The notes under the pieces were generated by a model. The model had not been told where the DNA came from, searched no databases, and saw only the letters and a list, made by a program, of their open reading frames with translations. DNA of 64,000 nt from NCBI RefSeq assembly GCF_014208045.1, contig NZ_JACHML010000001.1:3286001-3350000 (forward strand), written 5' to 3'. The stretch is from Microbacterium thalassium (GTDB lineage Bacteria > Actinomycetota > Actinomycetes > Actinomycetales > Microbacteriaceae). The translations under genes and the position numbers were made by a program. This document shows positions 7,383 to 15,308 of this stretch, piece by piece. The number at the start of each line of letters is the position of its first letter. Positions within the stretch are counted from its first letter, which is position 1.

Positions 7383-7994
7383 TCACCGCGTCAGCAGCGG
7401 CACCGCGACCTCGTCGACGACGCTCACGAGGAACTCGTCGTCGATCGCGCCGCCGCCGGCCAGGAACCGGTGCTGGATCAGCGCGACGGGCGCCTGCATT
7501 CGGATCGGTGAGACCTCGGGATCGACCGGCTCACCACGTGCGACGGCGCGCGACAGGATCTCGCGCAGCACGCGCTGGCTGCTGCCGCGGGAGCTGTCGG
7601 CGACCGTCGGGGCTTCGGCATCCTGCAGCGACTCCGACACGATCCCCCGCAGCGCTTCGCCGGCCGGCCCCTGCATCTGCTCGGCCATGAACCGGAACGC
7701 CGCCAGCAGATCCTCGCGCAGCGTGCTCGGTTCGGGCGGCAGCACGGGGTCGCCGACCAGGCGATACGCCGCCTCGCGCACCAGCTCCGCCTTGCCGGGC
7801 CACCGCCGGTAGAGCGAGAACTTGCCCGCACCCGCGCGACGCGCGACGGCATCCATCGTCATCGCCGAGTAGCCGACCTCGGCGAGCTCATCGATCGCCG
7901 CGGCGATGATCGCGTCCTCGAGCGCTGCACCTCGGCGACGGGGGCGACTGCGGTGGTCAGTGCCGGGAGTCACCGTCGGCCTCCGCGAAGACAA
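7383..7994 (-). CDS. TetR-family transcriptional regulator
   Basis: Regulator of about 203 aa with an N-terminal helix-turn-helix: AALEDAIIAAAIDELAEVGY, then MTMDAVARRAGAGKFSLYRRW, the canonical TetR pattern. The first start (ATG 7994) overlaps the PEP-utilising gene by 38 bp; a GTG at 7973 would reduce this to 17 bp. It lies downstream of that gene on the same strand and probably shares its transcript. A palindrome GAACG-GTG-CGTTC in the promoter at 10420-10432 is the likely operator, so it probably represses this two-gene operon. The ligand is unknown. Confidence 0.88.
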   Translation of the reverse strand: MSSRRPTVTPGTDHRSRPRRRGAALEDAIIAAAIDELAEVGYSAMTMDAVARRAGAGKFSLYRRWPGKAELVREAAYRLVGDPVLPPEPSTLREDLLAAFRFMAEQMQGPAGEALRGIVSESLQDAEAPTVADSSRGSSQRVLREILSRAVARGEPVDPEVSPIRMQAPVALIQHRFLAGGGAIDDEFLVSVVDEVAVPLLTR

Positions 7995-10401
7995 CCCCCA
8001 GGTCGCCGTCGACCGTCACGCGCGTTCCCGTCTCGAGCACGCCCGTGCCGTTGCCCGTGCCCATCACCGCGGCGATCCCGTACTCGCGGGCCACGATCGC
8101 CGCGTGCGAGGCGAGGCCTCCGTTGTCGACGACGACCGCGGCGGCACGCGCGAACAGCGGCGTCCACGACGGGTTCGTCGCGGGGCACACCAGCACCTCA
8201 CCGGCCTGCAGCGTCGCGAACTCGTCCGGCCCGTTCACGACCCGCACCGGGCCGGAAGCCCGGCCGCCGCCCCCGCCGACACCGCTCGCAAGCGCCCCCT
8301 CGACCGACGCCGCCGCCATCTTCGGGTACAGCGTCGTCGGGGCGATCAGCGGGGATGCCGCGAGCTCGGCGAAAGCAGAGCGCCGGCGCTCGACGATGGC
8401 CGCGAGATCGCCGCGCGGGTCGTCGGGACCGGCGAGGCCGCGCAGGTCCTCGAGGGTCAGCAGCCAGATGTCCTCGGGGTCGGCGATGGCCCCGGCATCC
8501 GCCAGTCGTCGGCCGAGTTCGAGCACCGCCGTGCGCACGACCGGCATCGTCCGGGTCAGCTCGAAGTGCGTGTCCTCACGCACGGTCACGCCCGCCGACG
8601 CCTTGTGCACGAGGCGCCGCACGCGGTCCTCGGAATGCGTGCGCCGGATGAGCGGATGCCGCAGCACCGCGTCGAGTGCCGAAGACGCGGCGTCGGGGTC
8701 GGGGCGGCGATCGACGTCATCGTCGAGCAGCACCGCGACCAGCGACAGCAAGGTCTCGGGCGCCTCGGCCCACGTCGGGTCCTTCGGCAGCAGCACGCTC
8801 GCCGTCTCTCGATGGCCGTACCGGTCGAGGAAGTCCTCCAGCGCCTCGCGGACGGGCCCGGCCGCCGGGTCGGTCGCGATCAGATCGGCGAGCGCCGCGC
8901 CGTCGAGCCCGCGTGCGCGGGCGGCGAGGTCGGGATCCTCGCGAATCAGGTCGGCGATACCGGCGAGCGCGGTGTTCGCCGCCTGCGTCTGCGTCTGCGC
9001 GTCGAGGATGAGCGCCGAGAAGCGGTCCTTCCGGCCGAGCAGCGTCAGCAGCATCCGCAGGCGCACCATCGCACCGCCCGCGGCGGGCAGGTACTCGACG
9101 CGCAGATCCGTCATGACGTCATCGATGCGGCCGGCGCGCTCGGGGATGCCGAGAAGCTCCGACCACGACGCCTTCTCGACGTCGATCGCGGCGAGAGCAG
9201 CCACATCCGCCTGATACTGCGCGAGGCGCGGGTCCGTCGCCCACGCGCGCGGGTCGCGACCCAGCCGGCCGATCGTCCGCAGGAGCCGCTTCGGGACGCG
9301 CGGCGTCGGCTCGGGGTTCGGCGGGATGAACTCCTGCACGACGGCGTCCTTCACCGGCAGCACGTCCTTCAGCGAGAACCGCGCACCGGCGATGCCGCCG
9401 ACCAGGCCCTCGACGTGCGGACCCACGTTCGGGTCGACCCACGCGCTCATCTCCATCGGATCCGGACGGCGCGGCACGAGCTCGAGGATCACCGGGCCGG
9501 TGATCCGCTGCCGGCGCGTGAGCTTTCGCGGCGCGGGCGGCAGCGCCGTCATCGGGCGGGCCTGCAGGATCGAGATCCGGTCGTCGACGACAGCCCACTC
9601 GATGTCCTGCGGACGCCCGAAGTGCGCGGCGATGCGCCGACCCTGACCCGCCAGGCGCGCGAGCTGCGCGTCGGTGAGGCGTGCGGCATCCGCCCCCTCG
9701 ACAGTCTCGGTGCCGCCCGCCTCGCTCTCGCGGATCACGGTCTCGGCTCGCCCGGCCCGCCGCTCGAGCACCGTGCCGTCGGACCCGAGCACGGCGTGGT
9801 CGGGAGTCACGAGACCCGCGACGACCGCCTCGCCGAGGCCCGGGTTCGAGTCGATCACGATGCGATCGCGCGCGCCGGTTACGGGGTCGGCGGTGAACAT
9901 GACGCCCGCGAGATCGGCGGGCACCATCCGCTGCACGACCACCGCGATCGCGACCGAAGCGTCGTCGATGCCGAGGCGGGCTCGGTACGCGATCGCACGC
10001 TCGGTCCAGAGGGACGCCCAGCACTTCCGGACGGCGTCGAGCAGCTGCGCCTCGCCCTCGATGCCGAGGAACGTGTCCTGCTGGCCGGCGAACGCGGCCC
10101 CCGGCAGGTCCTCCGCCGTCGCGCTGGACCGCACCGCCACCCGGCCGCCGCCGAGGGCGGAGTACGAGGCCAGGATGCCGTCGCGCACCGCGTCCGGAAC
10201 CTCGGGGCCGAGCACCGCGTCAAGCGAGGGGTCGGCGACCGCGGCCACGGCCTTCCGATACGCGTCGGTCGTGACGACGAACCCGTCGGGCACCGCGAAG
10301 CCCGCGCGCACGAGCTCCCCCAGGTTCGCGCCCTTTCCGCCCGCGACCGCGAGATCGGCGGCGGTGAGGTCGGAGAGGGGAATGCACGGGGAGTCGGTCA
10401 T
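7957..10401 (-). CDS. PEP-utilising enzyme, phosphoenolpyruvate synthase / rifampin phosphotransferase-like
   Basis: Protein of 814 aa with an N-terminal ATP-grasp region (about 1-300: GGKGANLGELVRAGFAVPDG, VRSSATAEDLPGASF-like text, and ILQARP near 290) and a C-terminal PEP-utiliser phosphohistidine domain (GGLASHAAIVAREYGIAAVMG near 755-775). The swivelling His is present. Length and architecture match the rifampin phosphotransferase branch and short PEP synthases. I see no rifampin-associated promoter element, so antibiotic inactivation is only one possibility. A TAGGCT -10 lies 6 nt before the ATG, suggesting leaderless transcription, and a TetR-type operator overlaps the promoter. Confidence 0.83.
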   Translation of the reverse strand: MTDSPCIPLSDLTAADLAVAGGKGANLGELVRAGFAVPDGFVVTTDAYRKAVAAVADPSLDAVLGPEVPDAVRDGILASYSALGGGRVAVRSSATAEDLPGAAFAGQQDTFLGIEGEAQLLDAVRKCWASLWTERAIAYRARLGIDDASVAIAVVVQRMVPADLAGVMFTADPVTGARDRIVIDSNPGLGEAVVAGLVTPDHAVLGSDGTVLERRAGRAETVIRESEAGGTETVEGADAARLTDAQLARLAGQGRRIAAHFGRPQDIEWAVVDDRISILQARPMTALPPAPRKLTRRQRITGPVILELVPRRPDPMEMSAWVDPNVGPHVEGLVGGIAGARFSLKDVLPVKDAVVQEFIPPNPEPTPRVPKRLLRTIGRLGRDPRAWATDPRLAQYQADVAALAAIDVEKASWSELLGIPERAGRIDDVMTDLRVEYLPAAGGAMVRLRMLLTLLGRKDRFSALILDAQTQTQAANTALAGIADLIREDPDLAARARGLDGAALADLIATDPAAGPVREALEDFLDRYGHRETASVLLPKDPTWAEAPETLLSLVAVLLDDDVDRRPDPDAASSALDAVLRHPLIRRTHSEDRVRRLVHKASAGVTVREDTHFELTRTMPVVRTAVLELGRRLADAGAIADPEDIWLLTLEDLRGLAGPDDPRGDLAAIVERRRSAFAELAASPLIAPTTLYPKMAAASVEGALASGVGGGGGRASGPVRVVNGPDEFATLQAGEVLVCPATNPSWTPLFARAAAVVVDNGGLASHAAIVAREYGIAAVMGTGNGTGVLETGTRVTVDGDLGVVFAEADGDSRH

Positions 10402-10407
10402 CCGTCC

Positions 10408-10432
10408 AGCCTAGATAGAGAACGGTGCGTTC
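10408..10432 (-). promoter_or_regulatory. promoter with TetR-type operator of the PEP-utilising gene
   Basis: On the minus strand TAGGCT (10413-10408) is a -10 placed 6 nt before the ATG. Immediately upstream, GAACG-GTG-CGTTC (10420-10432) is a perfect 5-bp-arm palindrome that would block RNA polymerase between -35 and -10. The TetR encoded at the end of this operon is the obvious candidate. Confidence 0.55.
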
Positions 10433-10528
10433 ACAATATCCGAGGCATCGGGCGGACTCCGGGGTTCCGACCCGAGCCCGCACCCTCTCGAGCCCGCCGT
10501 TCCCAGCATCCACCCCTGCCGGACTGCT

Positions 10529-10534
10529 AGCCTT
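10529..10534 (+). promoter_or_regulatory. putative -10 element TAGCCT for the cold-shock transcript
   Basis: TGCTAGCCT carries an extended -10 (TGnTAGCCT). If used, the cold-shock mRNA would have a leader of nearly 490 nt, most of which reads as open codons in the same frame as the cold-shock protein. Confidence 0.35.
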
Positions 10535-10697
10535 ATGGGGACCCATTCGGGTACGCATGCGTCTTTACCCTCTGCCTCATCGTGGACCTGCAGAACGCCT
10601 GACGCCCGACCGTCTCACTGAACGGTTCCACATTCATCACTCGATTCGCGCGCATCGCCGCACCGCCGCGGCGCAGAAGTGCGCCCCAGAAAGACTC

Positions 10698-11027
10698 TTG
10701 ACTCTCACAGCATCCGATTCCGTTCGTCCGACCGCGCCCGCGCTCGAGTGGCGACAGGCCGACCACGACGTGTACGTGGGGACGGCCGCCGGCGAGTACG
10801 CCGGCTTCGTCGCCGTCACCCCCGACGGGTACGAAGCCCACGGCGCCGTCGGCTCCGACCTGGGGCTTCACGAGACCCGCGACCTCGCCTTCCGGGCGGT
10901 CGCGGCATCCGTCACCCGCAAGGCCCCCACCCCTGCGCGCCCCGCGCACCTCAATCGTCCGCTCCGCACACGTCGGAACGGCACCCCCGGCCGCTCGCGC
11001 GGCCCCAGCAGAAAAAGGAAAGACACG
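10698..11027 (+). other. in-frame coding leader upstream of the cold-shock gene
   Basis: From TTG 10698 to the cold-shock ATG there are 110 sense codons with no stop. Their third positions are mostly G/C up to about 10920, and the translation has a protein-like core ([35 protein letters not shown]). The last 35 codons are Pro/Arg-rich ([20 protein letters not shown]) and look like a linker. It could be a separate small protein that lost its stop codon, the N-terminal domain of a cold-shock fusion protein, or a translated regulatory leader. The start codon is uncertain; a weak AGAAAGA precedes it. Confidence 0.45.
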
Positions 11028-11231
11028 ATGGCCACTGGCACCGTGAAATGGTTCAACACCGAGAAGGGCTACGGCTTCATCGCTCCCGATGACGGCTCGG
11101 CCGACCTCTTCGCGCACTTCTCCGCGATCACCGGCTCGGGGTTCAAGAACCTCGAGGAGAACCAGAAGGTCGAATTCGACGCCGAGCGTGGCCCCAAGGG
11201 CATGCAGGCGGCGAACATCCGCCCGCTCTGA
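11028..11231 (+). CDS. cold-shock protein, CspA family
   Basis: Single-stranded nucleic acid binding protein of 67 aa, [20 protein letters not shown] at its start. The two RNA-binding motifs are present ([10 protein letters not shown] and DLFAHFSAI). A purine-rich AAAAAGGAAAG lies just upstream of the ATG as ribosome binding site. The codons continue open and in frame for more than 400 nt upstream, so a longer fusion protein is possible. A strong hairpin terminator follows at 11241. Confidence 0.93.
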   Translation: MATGTVKWFNTEKGYGFIAPDDGSADLFAHFSAITGSGFKNLEENQKVEFDAERGPKGMQAANIRPL

Positions 11232-11240
11232 TCTTCGAAG

Positions 11241-11282
11241 CGGCAGCCCGGGACGATCCGCAGGGGTCGGCCCGGGCTGCCG
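11241..11282 (+). terminator. hairpin terminator after the cold-shock gene
   Basis: Arms CGGCAGCCCGGG (11241-11252) and CCCGGGCTGCCG (11271-11282) are perfectly complementary over 12 bp. The 18-nt interior can pair partly as well (CGATCC/GGGTCG). It starts 10 bp past the stop codon. Confidence 0.75.
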
Positions 11283-11332
11283 TGTTCCCGGGTAGCCGGC
11301 CCCGGCACCCCGGTGGGTGGTTGACTAGCCGC

Positions 11333-11650
11333 ATGCAGGCGGATCGCACCGACACGGGCGTGGCGACGATCGTCGCCGCGGATGCCGTGGACAAGCTCGT
11401 CGCGCTCGACACGATCGCGACGGCCGTCGGCTCGCGCATCGTGGGCGCGGGCACACCGACGCCCACGGTCCCGCTCGCCGACGGCGTGTGGGCGCAGATC
11501 GAGATCCCGAAGTTCGGCGAGCCACCGCCGCTCGCGATCGACGTGCACGCGACCGCCGGGCTGGATGCGGCGCGAGCTCACGCGCGGACGCTCGCCGACA
11601 CGCTGGCGAACGCGACGCCCTGGTCGCTCAGCCTCATGTTCGAGGGCTGA
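11333..11650 (+). CDS. hypothetical protein, about 105 aa
   Basis: No named family recognised. The product begins MQADRTDTGVATIVAADAVD and ends TPWSLSLMFEG. It is acidic, alanine-rich and soluble, with an alternating beta/alpha look (VWAQIEIPKFGEPPPLAIDVHA) and no membrane segment. The ATG at 11333 is preceded by TTGACTAGCC but no clear ribosome binding site. It lies alone between the cold-shock terminator and the FAD oxidoreductase gene. Codon bias supports translation. Confidence 0.6.
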   Translation: MQADRTDTGVATIVAADAVDKLVALDTIATAVGSRIVGAGTPTPTVPLADGVWAQIEIPKFGEPPPLAIDVHATAGLDAARAHARTLADTLANATPWSLSLMFEG

Positions 11651-11720
11651 GCGCACACGCCTCGCATGAATGGTGCGGATGCCGCACCGGCCCGTGCGCC
11701 CCGCCCCTATCGTGGCGGGT

Positions 11721-12983
11721 ATGGACTCCGCCGACGTGATCGTCGTCGGCGCCGGGCTCGCGGGACTGCGCTGCGCGACCCACCTGGCAGGCGCCGGCCG
11801 CGATGTCGTCGTGCTCGAGGCGGAGGATGCTGTCGGCGGGCGGCAGCGCACCGATGAGGTCGACGGGTTCCTGCTCGATCGCGGGTTCCAGGTGCTGAAC
11901 CCCGCCTACCCCGCCGTGCGCCGCTTCGTCGACATCGACGCGCTCGACCTGCGCTCGTTCCCGGTCGGCGTTCGTGTGCGACGCGAAGACGGGGTCGCCC
12001 TGCTCGGCCATCCGTTGCGACATCCCGCGTCGATCGTGCCCACGCTGCACAGCGGGCTCGTCCGGCCCGCGGATGCCGTCGCCCTCGCCCGCTGGGCGGC
12101 GCCCGCGCTGCTGCGACCGAAGGCCGTCAAGAGGGGTTCCGATCGCATGCTCCGCGAGGCATGGGATGCCGTCGGTCTGCGCGGACCGCTCCGCCACAAG
12201 GTGCTCGAGCCGTTCCTCGCGGGGGTCCTCGCCGACGACACCGGCGCGACCTCCGACGCGTTCGTGCGGCTGCTGGTCCGCATGTTCGCGCTCGGACGAC
12301 CCGGCGTGCCCGCACGCGGCATCGGCGCGCTGCCGGCCCAACTCGCAGCCGGCGCGGAAGCCGCGGGAGCACGCATCCGCCTCGGCGCGCGGGTCACCGC
12401 GGTGACCACCCGCGGCCGGACGGTCGAGGTCGCCGTCGACGGCGGCGACACCCTCCGCGCCGGGGCCGCCGTGGTCGCGGTCGGCCCCGAAGCCGTCGCG
12501 TCGCTGGTCGATGTGCCCACGCCCGAGACGCGCGGGCTGCAGACCTGGTGGTTCGACGCGGACGGCGCGGCACCAGCATCCGCGCTGCTGTCGGTCGACG
12601 GGCGGCGGCGCGGACCCGTCGTGAACACCGTGGTCATGTCGCGCACGGCGCCGTCGTACGCGCCGCAGGGCCATCACCTCGTCGAGGCGACGTGCCTGCT
12701 ACCGGCCGGGTCTCCTGCCACACCGACCGAGCCGCAGGTGCGCGCCCACCTGACCGAGATCTGGGGAGCGGATGCCGCCGGCTGGCGCCTGCTGCGCCGG
12801 GACGACATCCCCCACGCGCTGCCCGCGCAGCGCCCGCCGTTGCGCCTGAGGCATCCCGCCCGCGTCGCCGACCGCGTGTACGTGGCGGGCGACCACCGCG
12901 ACACCGCGTCGATCCAGGGCGCGCTCGTGTCGGGCGACAGGGTTGGGCGGACCGTGCTCGAGGATCTCATCCACCGCCGGTGA
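11721..12983 (+). CDS. FAD-dependent amine oxidase / protoporphyrinogen oxidase-like protein
   Basis: FAD oxidoreductase of 420 aa. The dinucleotide-binding motif VIVVGAGLAGLRCA lies at residues 5-18, followed by the acidic E for ribose (VVLEAED) and the GGR motif (GGRQRTDE) typical of flavin amine oxidases, phytoene desaturases and protoporphyrinogen oxidases. A C-terminal FAD motif VYVAGDHRDTASIQGALVSG is also present. The ATG follows a -10-like TATCGT by 7 nt, suggesting a leaderless message. The substrate is unknown; no carotenoid or heme genes are adjacent. Confidence 0.85.
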   Translation: MDSADVIVVGAGLAGLRCATHLAGAGRDVVVLEAEDAVGGRQRTDEVDGFLLDRGFQVLNPAYPAVRRFVDIDALDLRSFPVGVRVRREDGVALLGHPLRHPASIVPTLHSGLVRPADAVALARWAAPALLRPKAVKRGSDRMLREAWDAVGLRGPLRHKVLEPFLAGVLADDTGATSDAFVRLLVRMFALGRPGVPARGIGALPAQLAAGAEAAGARIRLGARVTAVTTRGRTVEVAVDGGDTLRAGAAVVAVGPEAVASLVDVPTPETRGLQTWWFDADGAAPASALLSVDGRRRGPVVNTVVMSRTAPSYAPQGHHLVEATCLLPAGSPATPTEPQVRAHLTEIWGADAAGWRLLRRDDIPHALPAQRPPLRLRHPARVADRVYVAGDHRDTASIQGALVSGDRVGRTVLEDLIHRR

Positions 12984-13139
12984 CCCAGGGCGCGCCCCCG
13001 CTCCTCCCCAATCCTTCGGATGAATGGCGCCTGACCGGAATCGTCGGCAACCGCCTACGCGCCCGCGCGATCTGCCACCGTCATGGGCATCGGAAGCAGT
13101 TGTCGAACGAGACTGTTGGGCATACGAGGGAACACCATA

Positions 13140-13160
13140 TGATGCACTCATTGATGCATA
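13140..13160 (+). promoter_or_regulatory. promoter with direct repeats of the second vapBC
   Basis: TGATGCA occurs at 13140-13146 and 13152-13158, 12 bp apart. The second copy runs into TGCATACT, a -10-like element that resembles TGCATAAT in front of the first vapBC. The repeats are candidate antitoxin binding sites. Confidence 0.45.
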
Positions 13161-13177
13161 CTCGAGGAGGTGATGAG

Positions 13178-13375
13178 ATGCGCACCACCGTCACCATCGA
13201 CGACGAACTGATCGCCCGGGCCGCCGCTCTCACGGGGATCAGCGAGCGCTCGACCCTCGTCCGACGAGCATTCGAGGCGCTCGTGCAGCAGGAGAGCGCG
13301 CGCCGGCTGGCCCTGCTCGGCGGCTCCGATCCGAGCGCCGCGGCGGCTCCCCGCGCACGCCCCGACGTCGCGTGA
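13178..13375 (+). CDS. vapB: VapB-type antitoxin
   Basis: Antitoxin of 65 aa, MRTTVTIDDELIARAAALTG at its start, the standard VapB ribbon-helix-helix pattern with a DNA-binding beta strand followed by two helices (ERSTLVRRAFEALVQ). The C-terminal tail is short, Ala/Pro-rich and would contact the toxin. A strong ribosome binding site GGAGGTGATGAG precedes the ATG. It overlaps the toxin gene by 4 bp. Second of three such modules in this part of the window and not closely related to the first. Confidence 0.9.
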   Translation: MRTTVTIDDELIARAAALTGISERSTLVRRAFEALVQQESARRLALLGGSDPSAAAAPRARPDVA

Positions 13376-13746
13376 TCCTCGTCGACACCGCGGTCTGGAT
13401 CGATCACCTGCACCGCAGCGAGCCCGTGCTGGAAACACTCCTCCACGCGAACAACGTCTGCGTGCATCCGCTCGTGATCGCCGAGCTCGCCCTCGGGAGG
13501 ATCGCCCACCGCGACGAGGTGATCGAACACCTGCACCGGATGCCGCGCGCGGCCGGCGCGACGGATGCGGAACTCCTGGCATTCATCGAATCCCGCGACC
13601 TCGCCGGCCGCGGGCTCAGCGCCGTCGACGCACACCTGCTCGCCTCGGCGACGCTCACACCCGGCACGTCACTGTGGACGAGAGATCGACGGCTGGCCGA
13701 GGCTGCACGCGGACTCGGCGTCGGTTGGCAGGCGCCCTCGACCTGA
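13372..13746 (+). CDS. vapC: VapC toxin, PIN-domain ribonuclease
   Basis: PIN-domain toxin of 124 aa. Metal-binding acids are D5 (LVDTAVWID), E38 (VIAELALG), D86 (SAVDAHLLASA) and D105 (TRDRRLAEAA). It belongs to the VapC group beginning MILVDTAVWIDHLH and appears intact. The start is GTG, overlapping the antitoxin stop. The target RNA is unknown. It is convergent with the phosphotransferase gene that follows, with less than 50 bp between them. Confidence 0.9.
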   Translation: MILVDTAVWIDHLHRSEPVLETLLHANNVCVHPLVIAELALGRIAHRDEVIEHLHRMPRAAGATDAELLAFIESRDLAGRGLSAVDAHLLASATLTPGTSLWTRDRRLAEAARGLGVGWQAPST

Positions 13747-13792
13747 TCGATCGGCGCGCGTGCTCGAGCCGAAACCCGATCTCGGCCCGGCC

Positions 13793-14551
13793 CTACGTCG
13801 CCTCCCACAGCCGCTGGTAGTACCGCATCCGCACCGCGTCGAACGGCACGCCGTAGGCCGCGACCAGCGCCTCCTCCCACCCGGGGCCGTAGTTCCAGCC
13901 GGTGCTGAGCGCGGCCACCGCGATGTCGGCCCACCGGTCGCCGACGCCGAGCGCGCCGAGATCGACGTGCGCTGTCCAGGCGCCGGCATCCGAGATGAGC
14001 GTGTTGGGCGCGCACGCGTCGCCGTGGCACACCACCAGGCGGTCGACCGACGGCGGAGAGCGCACGTCGTCGGGCACCTGGATGCCGCGGGCGGCGGCAT
14101 CCGCGATCCTCTGTTCCACACCCCACTGGAACGGGCACTCGCCGACCGGCAGGCTGTCGTGCAGCGCGCGCAGACCCGCGCCGATCGCGCGCACGGCCGT
14201 GGCGGGGTCCGCGATCCAGCGGGGCGACACCGCGCTTTCGCCCTGCAGGCCCACGGTCACGAGCCACTCGTGCGTGGCGTCGCTCCCGGCCTCGAGCACC
14301 CGCGGCACGGGCGTGAACCGCGCCGCCCAGCGCAGCCGCTCAGCCTCGTCGGCCATGCTCGTCTCGGGATCGTGCGGGCCGTACTTGATGAAGCGGATAC
14401 CGGCGGCATCCGCCGCCTGGAACGTCAGCCCGCCGTAGTCGTTGCGCCAGGCCGGCACCAGCTCGGCGTCACCCGCGAGCCGCCGCACCCGTGCGGGGAC
14501 GGCCAGGTCGGGGGCGGGAATGCTCATGGGCATCATCATGCCGGGAGACAC
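13793..14551 (-). CDS. aminoglycoside 3'-phosphotransferase-like (APH family) protein
   Basis: Kinase-fold protein of about 250 aa in the APH/choline kinase superfamily. The catalytic loop VVCHGDACAPNTLI and the metal-binding HVDLGALGVGDRWADIA are well conserved and match APH(3')-type enzymes, which phosphorylate aminoglycosides. Many environmental homologues do not confer resistance, so the substrate is not certain. The start is unclear: a GTG at 14551, ATG codons at 14539-14533 and an ATG at 14524 are all possible, none with a good ribosome binding site. It lies between two VapBC modules. Confidence 0.8.
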   Translation of the reverse strand: MSPGMMMPMSIPAPDLAVPARVRRLAGDAELVPAWRNDYGGLTFQAADAAGIRFIKYGPHDPETSMADEAERLRWAARFTPVPRVLEAGSDATHEWLVTVGLQGESAVSPRWIADPATAVRAIGAGLRALHDSLPVGECPFQWGVEQRIADAAARGIQVPDDVRSPPSVDRLVVCHGDACAPNTLISDAGAWTAHVDLGALGVGDRWADIAVAALSTGWNYGPGWEEALVAAYGVPFDAVRMRYYQRLWEAT

Positions 14552-14643
14552 CGGCGGTCAGGTCCGGTCCGGTTGCCGCCGGCATCGACGGAATGCCTTC
14601 ACCGCGGCCGATCGCACCGGTGCCGCACTCGCTCATCCGGTGC

Positions 14644-14649
14644 TACACT
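14644..14649 (+). promoter_or_regulatory. -10 element TACACT of the third vapBC
   Basis: TGCTACACT carries an extended -10, and TACACT ends 6 nt before the ATG at 14656, predicting a leaderless transcript. Confidence 0.5.
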
Positions 14650-14655
14650 CCCCGC

Positions 14656-14925
14656 ATGCCGACCACACGTCCACGTCACACCGTCACCGAGACGGACGAC
14701 GTGGCGCGCGCGCTGGACGCGGCATCCCGTCAATGGCCCGAGCTCCGCGACGATCGCGCCGCGCTGCTGCGACGTCTGATCGCACGCGGCCACGAGAGCC
14801 TGAACGCCTGCGGCGCCGAAGAGCTCACGCGTCGGCGTGCGGCGCTCGCCGCGCTGAGCGGCAGCATGACGGGCGACTTCCCCGAGGACTACCGCGAGAG
14901 CCTGCGACGCGAGTGGCCCGAGTGA
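14656..14925 (+). CDS. antitoxin-like protein paired with VapC
   Basis: Small protein of 89 aa, beginning MPTTRPRHTVTETDDVARAL. The first part (HTVTETDDVARALDAASRQWPELRDDRAALLRRLIARG, seen as a beta strand followed by two helices) has a ribbon-helix-helix-like layout, and the C-terminus is acidic (FPEDYRESLRREWPE). The 4-bp overlap with the following toxin gene and its position make it the cognate antitoxin, although it is less typical than the two other antitoxins here. Confidence 0.75.
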   Translation: MPTTRPRHTVTETDDVARALDAASRQWPELRDDRAALLRRLIARGHESLNACGAEELTRRRAALAALSGSMTGDFPEDYRESLRREWPE

Positions 14926-15308
14926 TCGTCCTCGATGCGAGCGTCGCGATCGCGCTGCTCGACCGAGCGGATGCGCACCACGAAGCATCCGTCACGCTGC
15001 TGCGCGACCACCTCGGTGATCGGCTCGCGATCAGCACCCTCACTCTGGCCGAGGTGCTCGTGCGGCCGGCGCGGGTGGGCGATGCCGATCGCGTCGAATC
15101 CGGGTTGCGTGCACTCGGGGTCTCGACCCTGCCGCTCGCCGCACATGATGCCCTCGCCCTCGCCCGCACGCGCGCCGCGACAGGGCTGCGCATGCCGGAT
15201 GCCGTCGTCGTGCACACGGCGCAAGCCGCGGACGCCGCGATCGCCACCGCCGATCGGACTCTCGCCGACGCGGCCCGGCGCCGCGGACTCGCGGTGCTCG
15301 AGGCGTAG
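14922..15308 (+). CDS. vapC: VapC toxin, PIN-domain ribonuclease
   Basis: PIN-domain protein of 128 aa, MIVLDASVAIALLDRADAHH at its start. The acids expected for the metal site are D5, E42 or so in TLAEVLVRPAR, D94 or so in RMPDAVVVHTA and D112 or so in TADRTLADAA. GTG start inside the antitoxin stop. Its stop codon touches the stop codon of the convergent Pr6Pr gene at 15309. The gene looks intact. Confidence 0.87.
   Translation: MIVLDASVAIALLDRADAHHEASVTLLRDHLGDRLAISTLTLAEVLVRPARVGDADRVESGLRALGVSTLPLAAHDALALARTRAATGLRMPDAVVVHTAQAADAAIATADRTLADAARRRGLAVLEA

Noticed and set aside
10402..10440. Rifampin-associated element in front of the PEP-utilising gene
   Set aside because: The known element has long GGGGCTTGC-type arms. 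The palindrome here is GAACG-GTG-CGTTC, which is instead a TetR-type operator.
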